Part shown: positions 1 through 11,693 of the stretch, in pieces
How positions within the stretch are numbered: position 1 is the stretch's first letter
Layout: each line of letters opens with the position of its first letter
Source: Sambucus nigra
Taxonomy: Eukaryota > Streptophyta > Magnoliopsida > Dipsacales > Adoxaceae
DNA: 64,000 bases
Assembly (NCBI GenBank): GCA_949130495.1
Contig: OX422210.1
Coordinates: forward strand, 630,606,585 to 630,670,584
Reading direction: 5' to 3'
The notes under the pieces: generated by a model
Seen by the model: the letters and a program-made list of their open reading frames with translations, nothing else
Told to the model about the DNA's origin: nothing
The model's database searches: none
Translations under genes and position numbers: made by a program

Positions 1-128
1 TTATCTGCAACATAACTCCCATTTCGAACATATTTGATGAACGAACGTGTCTCCACCATTAACCCATTTCAATCAAACAAGGTTAGACAATAGATAATTT
101 GCTTCCCTTGTTTTTATTAACAGTGCAA

Positions 129-159
<31 letters not shown>

Positions 160-600
160 AATCGATGTGTATACACTCACACATGGTGTCTGATCTTGAT
201 TTGTACTCGCATAGAATAGGGAATGCTTAACAAAAAAATGATGTCATCAAATCCCCCCTTTACACTCTCTGTTGATACTCGCAAAAAATTGGGTCAAAAA
301 AATAATTTCCATCTCGGTTGATATAGAGTAAAAAAATGATGCGGTTAAATTATGATCGTAATTGCAATGTCAAAATATACGATGTCGACAAAACACATAA
401 ATTAGGGAATGTTTAACAAAAAAAATCATAATTGCAATGTCAAAACCAAACATAGATTTGTGTTCTTTGCTAAAAAATCATACTCGCATAGATCGGTGCA
501 ATGTGGTACAGAGTCAAGAATGGTTGTGTCATCAAATCCCTTTTATGCAAATTTCTGCTGTTTCTGAATGATGTTTTCTTCTTATATTTTTTTTGGTTAT
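1..600. other. Non-coding left edge with CA/TA microsatellite
   Basis: No coding region is visible. A compound (AC)n(AT)n microsatellite lies at about 128-159. Short phrases recur, such as 'gggaatg(c/t)ttaacaaaaaaa', 'actcgcatag' and 'ataattgcaatgtcaaaa', which suggests a degraded repeat that may belong to the outer part of the Mutator-like element to the right. No terminal inverted repeat could be placed here. Confidence 0.5.
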
Positions 601-601
601 A

Positions 602-1570
602 CTATGGATGAATTCTGACTAGTTTGTAATTTTTATTACATGGTATGACTTCATTTGTTACGTTCTTTTGTACGTACATCCATCAAATGATGTCAGTTCG
701 TGCTTTTAATGCTCATTCAGTGAATATTCACTGTTGGGTATTACATGCACTTTGAATGTTTATTGTTCTTGGAATTGCAACTTAGTGAATATTCACTTTT
801 TGAACATCGAGTTTGGCCCCTTTTCAAACCCAATTTAGTGAATATTCAATCTTTTAACACAATTTGAACTCAGTGACAAATATTCACTAACTATTCACTG
901 TTTGTGGATACACTTGTAATTCTCATTAAGCAATGTTTTGACTCGAAGACCAATTTAGTGAATTTTTTGCTTTCGTGAATGTTTACTGATGATTGCACAA
1001 ACCCACATCCATTATATGATGTCGGTCCGCTCCAATGGGATTAACTAATCGTCAATCTAAATTATCAAGGATTGATATCTTTATAATATTTTTTGGGGTC
1101 ATACTATGGATGAATTCTGACTGGTTTATAATTTGTATTTTATGGTATGACTTCATTTGTTACGTTCTTTTGTACGTACACCCATCAAATGATGTCGGTC
1201 GCACTTTTAATGCTTATTCAATGAATATTCATTGTTAGGTATTACATGCACTTTGAATGTTTATCGTTCTAATTATTACTTGGAATAGAAATTCAGTGAA
1301 TATTCACCTTTTGAACACCGATTGCCCCCTTTTCAAACCCAATTTAGTGAATATTCAATCCTTTGGAATTTCAATTTAGTGAATATTCACATAATTTGAA
1401 CTCAGTGACATTAAATAATAATTCGGTGAATATTCAACGTTTCACCACGAGAAATTCCAATTCAATGAATATTTAATGATTGAACAATAATACACACTTT
1501 TAATCGTCGTTTAGTGAGTATTCACAGTTTGCACTTTTCGCAATTTAGTGAATATTCACTGTTTGAACAA
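602..1570. repeat. Two ~500-bp direct repeats rich in AGTGAATATTCACT
   Basis: A unit beginning 'gatgaattctgact' at about 608 recurs at about 1108, with the same following phrases ('atggtatgacttcatttgtt', 'tttgtacgtaca', 'tcaaatgatgtc'). Each unit carries several copies of the palindrome (for example near 720, 784, 1299, 1379 and 1547) plus one-mismatch forms. It resembles a subterminal repeat block of a DNA transposon. Confidence 0.7.
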
Positions 1571-1944
1571 CAATTTGCACCCCGTTCAAACCCAAGTTAG
1601 TGCATACTATGTTGATTTAAAGAAAAGTATACGTGTATTTCTATTTTTTTAACGTTGCTAACGTAATTGTTGTTTATGACGCGATGACTTCATTTGTTAT
1701 GTTCTTTTGTACGTATATAGATAGCACACTTGTACGTAATGTGAATGAAACAACAACACTGAAGGATAAACACGAGTCCATTCGTGCTCGTTGGGTTGAC
1801 ATTGCTGACGATTATATTTGTTTACTTTATGATTTGCCTGAACATTCTTCTTGAAAGTTGGATTTTGAAGAGGATTTAGAAATTTTGATAGCATATTGTC
1901 GAACACATACATTCCATAAACCTCACGTTACTTACTCAAAGATG

Positions 1945-2758
1945 AGCAAATATTGACGCATGTGATGTTGCTGATGGGACGTTTGATGTCGACATTAGCG
2001 ATGCTGTTGAAATAGAGGTGGGAACATCGCAATACAACTCCGTTAAACCACTTCTATATTTTGGTTGGGAAAACATTGTCGTCAAAGTTGGTCAAAAATA
2101 TGTAGGAGGCATTGTTGAGTTCAGGGACGCACTGTGCAAATATTCGATAGAAATGGGATTCAAATTCAAGTATTTGAAGAATGATTCTGTGAGAGTTACT
2201 TCTGAGTGCAAGCATAGGTTGAGCACTGGTTGTCAGTGGTATGTTCATGGTAGAGTTCACCCTATTAAAAAAAAATTTTACTTGAAGCAATTAGTCAGCG
2301 AGCATACTTGTGGTGTTTGTTATAGAACTTTGAAGCATTCTCGTATGAATTCAGATGTAATAGCAAGTGAAATTAAGAATCGTGTTTGCACCATGCCATT
2401 GACACGTCCTATTGATGTGATGCATTTATTTGGGTCCGAATATGGACAAAATGTAAACTACAAATGTGCTTGGAATGTTGTGGAAAAAGTACGCAATAAA
2501 GTATTTGATAACCATTCACAATCGTTTGATAGTTTATCGTGGTATATTAATGCGGTGAAACAGACTAATCCTGGAAGTCATGTGGAGTTAGAGTGTTACT
2601 CTTTGTCTAAGAGGTTCAGGAGATTGTTTATTGCATATAAAGCATGCATTGATGGTTTTAATCATTGTCGACCATTAGTATTATTGGACGGGACATTTTT
2701 AAAAGGTCGATTTAAGGGAACTTTGTTAGCTGCAACTGGAAAAAATGGCAATTAAGAT
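1945..2758 (+). pseudogene. mudrA: Truncated MuDR-type (MULE) transposase
   Basis: This is the N-terminal half of a Mutator-family transposase. An open frame of about 270 codons runs from a stop near 1942 to the stop at 2756-2758. It has no ATG at its head, so the true start, or an upstream exon, is lost. An acidic leader (DGTFDVDISDAVEIEV) comes first. Next is a MuDR-type DNA-binding region containing FRDAL, GFKFKYLKNDSVRV and a Cys/His set ending in SEHTCG. The beginning of the MULE catalytic domain follows (GFNHCRPLVLLDGTFLKG), which holds the first acidic residue of the DDE triad. The frame stops right after AATGKNGN, so the other catalytic residues and the zinc knuckle are missing and no cleavage activity is possible. 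The next DNA is palindrome-array sequence, which points to an internal deletion. Confidence 0.88.
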
Positions 2759-4022
2759 ACGCTCCACATTTTCTGCATTGAACTAATTATAAATGCAACA
2801 GTAAAAAGTAAAACTTTATGTGAGTATTTAATGAACTATGAATATTGGAGTATTATGTCATCTTGGAGGAATTAATCTCCCATCTTGAATTTTCACTATT
2901 GTAAAATGCGTTTACTATGAATGCATGCGTAGAATTGGTTCACTAGTTAATGAATATTCGATCCCTATATTGATTATTTACTATAGAATGTTACAGTGCA
3001 TATATAGTATTCACGCTCTTGATGAATACTGAATACTTTCTATGTGATCAAATATTACATATTAGTGTTTACATCCATGTGGTGCATTTGTTCCAACGAT
3101 GAATATTCACTGAATTGGTAGTTAAAACTTTTACATCGAATATTGGATTGAGCAATTACTTTTTCCGTATTGGATAATTCTGCTCATACAATTAATATCC
3201 ACTGAATCGGTATTTCTCTATTGAATTTCGAGCATGTTTTAGATAGTGAATATTCACTGAATTGGTAACAACTCAACTATAATGGTGAATATTCATTAAA
3301 CGCCAAAATTTAAGTTTAACTGAGTTATTCAACCGATTTTTGTATAAAGGCATTGCTGATTGTTAATATTTTTTTTTATCACAGGATTTTTACCCTTAGC
3401 TTTTTCAAACCCAATTACTTGAATATTCAAACGAATATAATATGCACTTTTTGACAAATATTCACTGACTATTCACTTTTTGTGGATACGCTTGTAATTC
3501 TGAATGGAAGTTTTGACTATAAGACCAATATAATGAATTTCTTGCATTTGTGAATGTTTAGCGACGTTGGAGCAAACCCACATCCATTAGATGATTTTGG
3601 TCCACGCCAGCGGCATAAAACAATCGCGAATCTAAATCATCAAATTTCGGTGAATATTCACTATTTGAACACTACAAATACCAACTCCATATCCATTGTT
3701 CAATATTGGTCCGCGCTAGGGGCATTAGCCAATTATGAATCTAAGTCATCAATGTTTTATATCGTAGAGACATCAAATATTTTTCCGCGATCTTACCATT
3801 CACATTATGCAATCAAATTAAACCAATACAAAATAGTGAACATTGTATTGCATATATCTACTAAATTCCCTTTGTAATTTTTAATGCGTTATACATTCAA
3901 TTAAAAGTATGTAAATGAATAACATAATTCTCGCAAGTTAATGTGATGGTCTCTGCCTAATCTGGACTAATTATAATTCGACCCCATGATTTTGTCTATC
4001 ATTTTTGCACAATATTCCCGCA
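2759..4022. repeat. Palindrome-array spacer between the convergent transposase and Ulp1 genes
   Basis: No gene is seen. Imperfect and exact copies of GTGAATATTCAC occur throughout (for example near 3246 and 3650). The segment 3395-3615 is a diverged direct repeat of 830-1035: both contain 'caaatattcact', 'tgtggatac', 'cttgtaattct' and 'caaacccacatccatta'. Related blocks therefore lie on both sides of the transposase remnant. The left part may hold the 3' end of mudrA after deletion, but I could not recognise it. Confidence 0.6.
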
Positions 4023-5091
4023 TCATCGCTCGAGATAGAGAATTTTTTTTATCTCCTCCCCCTTGTATATTTTCTCCATGAAGTAGCAGATTGCCACACC
4101 ACAATCTAATCTGCATCAATTCAAAGATATTTCACAGTTAATAGCAATTATTTACATGTACATATTCCATAATTGAAAAAAAATCAAAACATACGATTTG
4201 GGATATTGTTGAGGACAATCTTGTACTTTGATTAGCGGAATCTTGTACTCTTGGGTTTTCGGGAGGGCATTTTCAGTATCTCGCCCATCATTTCTCCATT
4301 TTGCAAGATATTCATCGCGTCGACGTAGAAGAAGATCAACAATGTAATCCCTCTAGTACACAACATTATAGTTAACTGATTCAAACATGAATTATTTCTA
4401 TATCATGTCATAATGAAACCATATTTAAATTTGCACATGTAATAGATTTGAATAAGTTCCGTGCTATATTTGAAGAATAATTTTATTACCAGTTTTGTTG
4501 CGTCTGAAAAGTAGCGATCTTCGAAAGTATGGTCTGGTATATGCAGATTGTAGTGCAACATATGACCCTCACGTGTCTTGTACACAAGTAGATGAAAATG
4601 AAATCCACCTCTCATACCTTCCTCAGCGCTTGAATTCATTGGGAAAAATAACCACCTATTGTTATGGTCCGCTATATTTATGCGATCTTCAATCCAAAAC
4701 TTCCTGAGGTTGGTATGATTATCGCGTATGAGAGTCTGGGACACATTTAAAGTTTAGCAATGTACATCAAAATCTTATAGAAAAATTATCATATAAAACA
4801 CATGTAGATATTTGAAAATTACTCAGCACACGCATGTTAAGAAATATGGGTTGTCATGTAGTTTGTATTCTGGGTGCCCAATTAGATAAGCCTCATCCTC
4901 CATTTTCAATATACCCGCATATGCATCCACCACCTTAAATTGTAATGATATTAGCAATTTAAATTATCATAAAAATTAACATGCAACTATGAAAAAATTA
5001 TTTCAAACAACTTCTTACGTTTGATGCAATACTTTTGTCATCGAGCACTTCCAATAAGTCCTTCACAAATACTGTCTCACCAGTTGTTTGT
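4023..5091 (-). pseudogene. C-terminal Ulp1/C48 protease exons
   Basis: Five exon-like blocks read in order on the minus strand. 5091-5019 carries GETVFVKDLLEVLDDKSIAS. 4933-4832 carries VVDAYAGIL, the usual entry to the C48 fold. 4735-4490 carries RWLFFPMN and GFHFHLLVYKT, which include the expected catalytic His. 4352-4195 carries VQDCPQQYPKS. 4110-4023 carries the catalytic-Cys motif DCGVAICYFMEKIYKGEEI and ends at a TGA at 4023-4025. The 4352-4195 and 4110-4023 exons join in frame through a GTATGT donor and a CAG acceptor. The His-Asp-Cys family pattern is mostly kept, but the position where Asp is expected after the His strand reads HYN, so Asp may be replaced by Asn. A frameshift near 5080 breaks the first block. 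Confidence 0.82.
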
Positions 5092-5164
5092 CCTTATCGT
5101 ATCATTGCTTTGTTTTACTCTACAAAAGTTAAAATAGAATATACATTTAACTCGGATAGTTCGA

Positions 5165-5660
5165 TATAAAATGCATTCAATGAATATTCACTATATCGAT
5201 GTCAATATTAATTTCAAAGAATAATTGCTTTGAAAATTATTCATATAGGATATTCACTATAGGCACTTGAAAATTACACAAACAGTGAATATTCACTATA
5301 TACCCAAACAGTGAATATTCACTATATGCACAACAATTCTCGTACTAATGCATTGAATAAATACACAGTGAATATTCACTATCCACTAAATTTCGAATGG
5401 TAAGAATACCCATACAGTGAATATTCAATGTACAAATAACCATACAGTGAATATTCACTATCCACACCAAATTTTGCACTTTGAAAAAGAGTGAATATTC
5501 ACTGTATGCACCAAATTTCAAACTTTGAAAAAAAATCAATAAGTGAATATTCACTGAATGCCCATGCAGATATTTACTCTGCACACTTTCCACACCCGTT
5601 CAGTGAATATTCATTCTATGGTTATTTTTCACCACATGAAATTTCATGTTGAATATTCAC
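5165..5660. repeat. Dense AGTGAATATTCACT array inside an Ulp1-gene intron
   Basis: About ten copies of the palindrome, most of them exact over GTGAATATTCAC, stand 25-60 bp apart (near 5285, 5312, 5370, 5447, 5493 and 5542, plus variants). They are joined by the phrase 'tatgcaccaaatttcaaactttgaaaaa'. The array lies between the coiled-coil exon and the protease exons, so it should be intronic. Confidence 0.8.
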
Positions 5661-5666
5661 ATATAT

Positions 5667-6660
5667 CTAGTGTACATACCCCAACCCTTCTATGTTGTAA
5701 ATGGTTCGCAGACGTTGCAAGTTTGAATCTTCCATATATCTGCTGACAACGCCCTTTTTGGTGAGCGCATTTTTCGTCATTTTCATTTTTTGAATAATTG
5801 GCTTTGTTGGACCGGTTGATTTCTTCGATAATCGCGTAGCCATTCTCTTAAATTTTCCATGTCCTATCGAATCGTACTCATATGCACTCGATTTCTTCAC
5901 CTTCCTATCCCCTTTTTTCTTTATTCCTTTCACCATTGAATTCATAAGATTTTCAAGTTGTTTCAAATGCGGAGGGGTATGGTAAGGGGTTTCTTCAACG
6001 ACTAATGATCCCTCAACAACTTTCACTTCCTTTCCAATCGGAGTTAAATTGTCATTTTTATCTGCATAAGAACTTGGTATCTATCCTTTATTCACTCGCT
6101 CAATGTGTCGCTCTACCCTATGTGCCATTAGTTCATCAACCTTGTCTTTGAGCTTTCTATTTGCACCATCCTCTTAATAACCCCATCCCGAGACTCAATC
6201 TCTTCTTTATAAATTGTATCCATCTTCTCCATTTCTGAAATCCTCTCACGTAGGAGTGTCAACTCATCTTCAACGCCTATCGCTTGAGGTACGGTAAGAT
6301 CGTTGATAACAGAATTCAACCGTTCAATCTCCTTAACCTTTTCTTCGATTTTCCTGCTATGGTTTTCAACCATATTAACCATGTCACTCTTCAATGTCTC
6401 TATTCCTTACACATATTTATATACTCAATATCAGACATAAATAAATCATCCTCAAGTTTTGGAATCTTTTCTTTAAAAACTTTATTTTCTTCCTCTTGTG
6501 CATGAGTTGAATGTTCAATATCGACCCTCCCAATAGCTTCATTATCGTTGTTTCAACCATCTCCTACATTGACATTGCCCATATCAACATCATCACCCAT
6601 AGCAATTTCAACCACACCAAACACTCTTTGTTCATAACTAGTCATGAATAACATCTCATC
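5667..6660 (-). pseudogene. Middle part of the Ulp1-like gene: acidic linker, coiled coil and basic region
   Basis: Read on the minus strand, an acidic, low-complexity stretch (MGDDVDMGNVNVGD, then HAQEEENKVFKEKIPKLEDD) comes first. A heptad-rich helix follows (SRKIEEKVKEIERLNSVIND, then VEDELTLLRERISEMEK), and then a Lys/Arg-rich region (SMVKGIKKKGDRKVKKSS). Such linkers commonly separate the N-terminal domain from the Ulp1 protease in MULE-borne proteins, and the coiled coil could allow multimerisation. Several stops interrupt it. The exon limits were not fixed, and the strongest ties to the gene are strand, order and spacing. Confidence 0.6.
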
Positions 6661-6699
6661 ATTTACCTGCGTGTATTTAATAGTCGAAACTAATATATT

Positions 6700-7520
6700 A
6701 TGCATTGTATGTAATATTCAATTTGAACATTTTATTCAATGAAATATTTCTTTGAACAAATGCAGTGAATATTCACTGTATTGCAATATGAATCACTCAA
6801 TATTCATTGTTTGATATACGCACTAAGAATGTTCACTGCTCTACATTAATTTTTTTAAAATACCCATAGTGGATATTCACTATTTGCACACCACCAAAAT
6901 TTCATTTATATGACTGCTTTGAAAACTGTACACTAAATAGTGTATGCACACTTCAAAAAACACATACAGTGAATATTCATTGTATGCACACCAAATTTTA
7001 AACTGCTGAAAAATAGCAATACAATGAATATTCACTGTATGCACACAACTTCAAACTTTGAAAAATACCCATACAATGAATATCCACTGTTTGGTACATG
7101 CACAATATTCACTGCTCGGGGTGTAATCCCAATTCAATGAACATTCTCATTTTAACACATAAAAAAGAAATGGTTATCATTAGTCTTCTACAAATTGGTA
7201 TTCAAACGATGAATTGTTACACATTTAAATGAAAGTACGTGTATTAAAATGGTTAATGTTAACACATCAAAGAAACAATATCATTTTTTAGGTGGTCCAC
7301 GTGTGATGTTAATACAAAATAGTGAATATTCAAAATGTAGTGAATATAGACAACTTGACGAGTGAATGCATGTGACCTCAAATTTCGCATCATTTGCTAC
7401 ATGAATGTTTAGTGGATATCGTTCACTAAGCTTGGTGAGAGACCATTTTTGATATCTCGGGAATGATCCACGGCACGCATCGGGTTAGATGATGGTTGTG
7501 TGCTCACACAACCAATACTA
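6700..7520. repeat. Second intronic palindrome array of the MULE
   Basis: The interval has no coding sequence. It carries exact and one-mismatch forms of AGTGAATATTCACT at about 6765, 6800, 6870, 6970, 7025, 7075, 7110 and 7320. They are mixed with the phrase 'caaacttcaaactttgaaaaataccc', also seen in the array at 5165-5660, so the two intron arrays derive from a common unit. Confidence 0.7.
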
Positions 7521-7622
7521 ATATTAACAAACAAAAGATGAACAAGATAAGTGGCATACTACAAAAAACACAACAATAAGTAGTATATTATTCATATTTA
7601 TATAAAAGTTTAAATGACTAAC

Positions 7623-8354
7623 CAAGAGACTAATCACACATCCTGTAACTGATGCATGATTAGTGTACGATGTATGGATCGAGTCAATTAGTGTGCGACA
7701 TATCATGGAAGGACAATTGTACTTTCCCATAGATTCAATATCTTCAACAAAATTAAAGAATTCCCACCTAATCTTTACACCTCGGGTGGGGAAGAGTAAA
7801 GTTCCAATTGTGAAAAGGCATAATAATCTACATACATCCATATCCCCTTGAAGGGAATCCTCCGACGCGGCTTTAATGGCCTCATTCTTGATTACATTTG
7901 TGGAAACCATTCCCGTCACAACACTAAACCTCCTATTAATGAATAACATCGTTAGCTTAGTGGCGTAAGAAGGAATTTTGACATCTTCTTCACTGAATGG
8001 TATACCAAATATAAGTGCAATGTCCATCGGGGTAAATGTAAGAAATTTCCCCCCAATTTTGAACTTCCTCGGCAACGAATCATACATTCTTATGATATTC
8101 TCAACATTATTCTCATAGTTTTTAACAAAAATACTATCAAAATTGTTTTCGATTAAAGATGAGAATAATGCAGAAAAATGAGTCATACCTAAAAAAGCTT
8201 TTGCCCTAAAACTTAATTTGATTTGTTTTAGGAGCATCACTAAGCCATATAGGATACATTTATATTGAAGTATGTTCTCCATTTGGTCTATCATGTCTAG
8301 ACCCTCATCCTTATTTTATCTTGCCATTGTCCTTTTTATACTCTTAACCATCTG
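7623..8354 (-). pseudogene. N-terminal domain exon of the Ulp1-like gene (DUF1985-like)
   Basis: The exon starts after a TTTGCAG acceptor, and the probable original ATG is at 8352-8354. A TAA at 8316-8318 now cuts it, leaving the ATG at 8292-8294 as the next start. The 220-residue body contains FKIGGKFLTFTPMDIALIFG followed by IPFSEEDVKIP, then MDVCRLLCLFTIGTLLFP and WEFFNFVEDIESMGKYNC. The order 'small hydrophobic motif, DI/V-A-L-I-x-G-I-P, later WxFVEDI' resembles DUF1985 and plant-mobile-type domains found at the N terminus of MULE-borne Ulp1 proteins. The donor is GTTAGT at 7622. Function is unknown. Confidence 0.65.
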
Positions 8355-8459
8355 CAAAAAGGGAATATTTGTACTACATATTAATATATGAACATATTCT
8401 AGAAAAGTCGACATACACCTTCATGCAAAAATAAATGTATGAAAAAATAAGAGTGAACA

Positions 8460-8707
8460 TTAACTGTTTATAATCATAGAAAATTGAATATTCACTATAT
8501 CGAGTAGTGTACTTTTAGATTCTCGAACATACGGCCAATGAATGAAAGCGAAATTGCAATAAGGTGTACTGAATTTACATTGCAGCACATACCGCCGATT
8601 AAGTGAACGTAAACAACACAATAAATTGTATTTTTTTATACATAATGTGTTAATATTCACTGAACGAGGATTAAAAACAGTGCATATTTAGTGGTGTAAG
8701 TGGAACA
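8460..8707. repeat. Start of the right-hand ~320-bp repeat array, cut by solo LTR A
   Basis: The phrases 'actgaacgaggattaaaaacagtgc' and 'gtggtgtaagtggaaca' at about 8654-8707 match the repeat unit that resumes at 11699. The LTR insertion therefore split one copy of the unit between 'ggaaca' and 'ctgtttcag'. Confidence 0.75.
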
Positions 8708-8935
8708 TGTGACAACCCGCGATCCGAGATAAGGGGTGGTCAGCCCGATACCCAAATGCAACAGGGATCATGGATGGAAATCATTCTCAGCATCACAACA
8801 AATAAACTGAGTATACGGGAAAACCATCCAATAAATCAGAAAACGGGTTGCCAAAATTTTTAGAATTTAGTTTTAGAACAAGTTAAGAAAATAATTTAAA
8901 CAACCCAATCTGACAAACAAGTGGAATTCCAAACG

Positions 8936-8960
8936 AGTATATATATATATATATATATAT
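8936..8960. repeat. (TA)n microsatellite in solo LTR A
   Basis: A run of about twelve TA units interrupts the LTR near its 3' end. Confidence 0.9.
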
Positions 8961-9841
8961 TACATCTGAAACGAATACACAAGAGGACCGAATAAGCTGT
9001 CGATCCACACCTACATACAACGTATTACAATAATTTAAATATTTTATGTAATACATTCATTAATCAAATACAAAAGTTTGGGCCACACGCCCGAGTGAAA
9101 GACCCGATCATATCTAGAATACAAAATGAAGGCGTCTAATTCAATGTCCTGTAATATCCGCAAAATCTTATAGCCCGTCAAAAGAAAAGGATTTGGAAAT
9201 GTCAAAATGGGTGTCCTTGCGGTGGAGCACCTGAGCGGATACAATCATGTACACAACAAGAAAAATGAACCGGTCAGTGCCGGGTTTTATATGATCACCA
9301 GCAGAATAAAAAGCATGATAGATATGAACAGTTATGCATGAAAGACAAGTATGATAATATGGAATGTTTTCTAGCATGTTAAACTTACATTACAATTTAA
9401 GATAGTTTAACTAATTATGAAATGTAAATCATTTACACAAGAGAATTATAAATAAACATCTTTAATTAAAAACCTTTTTCTCATTAATCATATTGCCATT
9501 TCTTCCTTACGTTCCTTAATAGGAATACAATCTTACATTTGGTTTAATTAAGAAGATATAATTTTACTTCATTAATTAAAAACCTTCATCATAAATCAAC
9601 ATTTCCATTTTTATCTTTCCATTCCTTAACGGGAATATAATTTCTATCAAGTTCTCTTTATGGAACATATATCTCAATCACATGCTCTTTGTGGCACGTA
9701 TCCATGCTCTTTATGGCATTTATCATATGCTCTTTATGGCGTTTAACAACCATCAAGTCCCACTTGATGCAGAAAGGTTATATTCATATACATATAACGA
9801 TTCTAAGACCGCCCCTCCGAGTTTCCCCACTGGGCGCGCCC

Positions 9842-10079
9842 CTAAATGACCATCATCTTCCAGGGCCTATCATATAAGACAACCTGGGCACCTATAACGC
9901 AACACGTCGGGAAGCGTCCATGTGCCTGCAGGGTAGTCATAACCACACTCGGAATTACCTACCCATCGCAGAAAAATATACAACATAAACGCTCACATGG
10001 CCTAGGACTGTATCTACCCTTCATTCATTAGTCAGGGGGCCTCACCTCACGCGCGAACTTCCCTTATGATGTCATTTAG
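9842..10079 (-). other. Stem-closed conserved LTR domain, copy in solo LTR A
   Basis: The domain is bounded by CTAAATGACCATCAT (9842-9856) and ATGATGTCATTTAG (10066-10079). These pair over 14 bp with one bulged C. The interior shares long phrases with the LARD copy ('cttccagggcct', 'gacaacctggg', 'cgtcgggaagcg', 'ccatgtgcctg', 'cgctcacatggccta'). See the finding on covarying stems. Confidence 0.75.
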
Positions 10080-10658
10080 AGAGGTGTGTATCAGTAAATT
10101 ATCATTTACATTTTAAATCTCATTTTCATTTTCAATTTTCATTACCAATATCCATTACCATTATCCATGTATTTGGTTCATTTTTATTCAAACCCATCTC
10201 CATTTAATAATATGGTTCATTTTATTCGAACCCATCTCCATTTAGTAATATGGTTCATTTTATTCGAACCTAATACCTTTGAATAATTTGGTTCATTTAT
10301 TCGAACCTATCATCATTGATATTCCTCAAATTACAAGTCCCGACTTAGTCTCCAAATGATCATAATGATTCTACAAGTCCCCAAAGTTCATATAACTTCA
10401 ATAAGCCCCTAAAATCTCCAAGTATGGCCTTTCAAACTCCCAACTTCTAAAAATTTCATTAAAAGAAGTAATGCCTTAGCATTACTTTAAACCTCCCCGG
10501 AATAAACCCCAGATGACCCAATTCTAGTCTAGGGTGGCGACCAAACTCAACTAATACTCTAGGACTCTAAGTTTACTTCATTCAAGAAGGTTCCTAGGTC
10601 CTAAGCCTAAAGAAAAAGGTTAGAATTTAAATAGGAAAATGACTCAAAACTGCAGGAC

Positions 10659-10840
10659 CCGAATCGATTCGCCCTAGGGGCTGAATCGATTCGCTCTGAA
10701 AGCGAATCAGTTCGGAAAACAAACTCAAGTTTCTGTAAATGCCGAATCGATACGGCCTTAACCCGAATCGATTCGGGTGCTCAGACCTGGGAAACTGCAT
10801 CTATGCGAATCGATTTGCCCTAGGGGCCGAATCGATTCGC
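10659..10840. repeat. Cluster of seven CCGAATCGATTCGG-type palindromes in solo LTR A
   Basis: Palindromes sit at about 10660, 10682, 10702, 10742, 10762, 10805 and 10827. Several are exact (CGAATCGATTCG) and others have one or two changes. Some pairs are separated by CCCTAGGGG. The cluster lies about 0.85-1.03 kb from the LTR 5' end. Confidence 0.85.
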
Positions 10841-11693
10841 CCCTGCGAAAATGCCAAGTTTGGCTATGGAGTCTTGAACTCCAAATTTCTCCTCAACCCA
10901 AAACTAGCCAAACCAACCTCATAATTTATAATCCCATACATCATAAATACATCTATTTACCATAATTAACAACATTTATCATCCAAATCAATTTTCAAGG
11001 GTTTAATACCCATAAATCTAACAAAACCCTAAAATGATAAACCATAACAATTCATAACTATCAAAACTAATTATTCTCCTTAAATCACATAGTATCAAGT
11101 AGATAACTTGACTTAATGTAGGAATCTCAGATTTGATGAAGATGCAAGCAAGATCAATCTCCAATCTCTCTTTTCTCCAAAGTTCTCTTCCTCTCTCTAT
11201 TCTCTCTAGGGCTCAAAATTGGTCTTAAGAGAAATGAGGAAAAAATAATAAGGCTAGCAAGACTAAATCGGGGCATTAGGCTAAAAATGCCCAACTTAAA
11301 TGACTAATACGTGATATAATAATACGCAACTACACATTTAAGCTATAACCAGTCAAAAGTGCCTGAAATGCCATAATGCAATATGACACTTATTTTGACT
11401 GTCTCGCACCTACCGGGACTGACTACACCCTCCAAATTATCATTTGTAAATTTTATAATTCATTTTAACTTCCGGTTTCATATTAAACCAAAATGTCATT
11501 TTATATCTTATGACACCATAAATCACCACATGGATATTTTTACCTACTCACAAGGTAATCATACAACATTTCAGTAAATATTAACCTTTTTCATATTAAA
11601 ATAATATTTACTCCACGTTCCAGCATTTTATATATAATTACTACACACAGTAAATAAATATAAAATAGGCTCTCAAAAGTGAGGGTTGTTACA

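Larger units (their letters stand above)
4023..8354 (-). pseudogene. Ulp1/C48-like SUMO-protease-type gene carried by the MULE (whole locus)
   Basis: This is a spliced gene on the minus strand. From its 5' end it has an N-terminal domain exon (about 8354-7623), an acidic and coiled-coil middle (about 6660-5670), and a C-terminal Ulp1-type cysteine protease split over at least five small exons (about 5091-4023). The family is known for SUMO-protease-like proteins carried by plant Mutator elements, where the gene may help transposition or escape from silencing; that role is not established. Splice sites are still readable: GTATGT at 4194, GTAATA at 4489 and GTAAGA at 5018, with acceptors at 4111, 4353, 4736 and 4934. 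The reading frame is broken by a TAA at 8316-8318, stops in the middle region and a frameshift near 5080. It is therefore a pseudogene, though a rather fresh one. Arrays of AGTGAATATTCACT fill the introns at 5165-5660 and 6765-7110. Confidence 0.82.
8708..11693 (-). mobile_element. Solo LTR A (2986 bp, long-LTR family, minus orientation)
   Basis: The element begins TGTGACAACCCGC and ends GGGTTGTTACA, the TG...CA form of an LTR. It is flanked by GAACA (8703-8707) and AAACA (11694-11698), a nearly perfect 5-bp target duplication. No internal region or second LTR is present, so it is a solo LTR left by recombination. Orientation is inferred by comparison with the Gypsy LTR in this window, whose 3' end reads GCGGGGTGTTACA. 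It carries the conserved stem-closed domain (9842-10079) and the palindrome cluster (10659-10840). Predicted ORFs inside are not genes. Confidence 0.82.
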
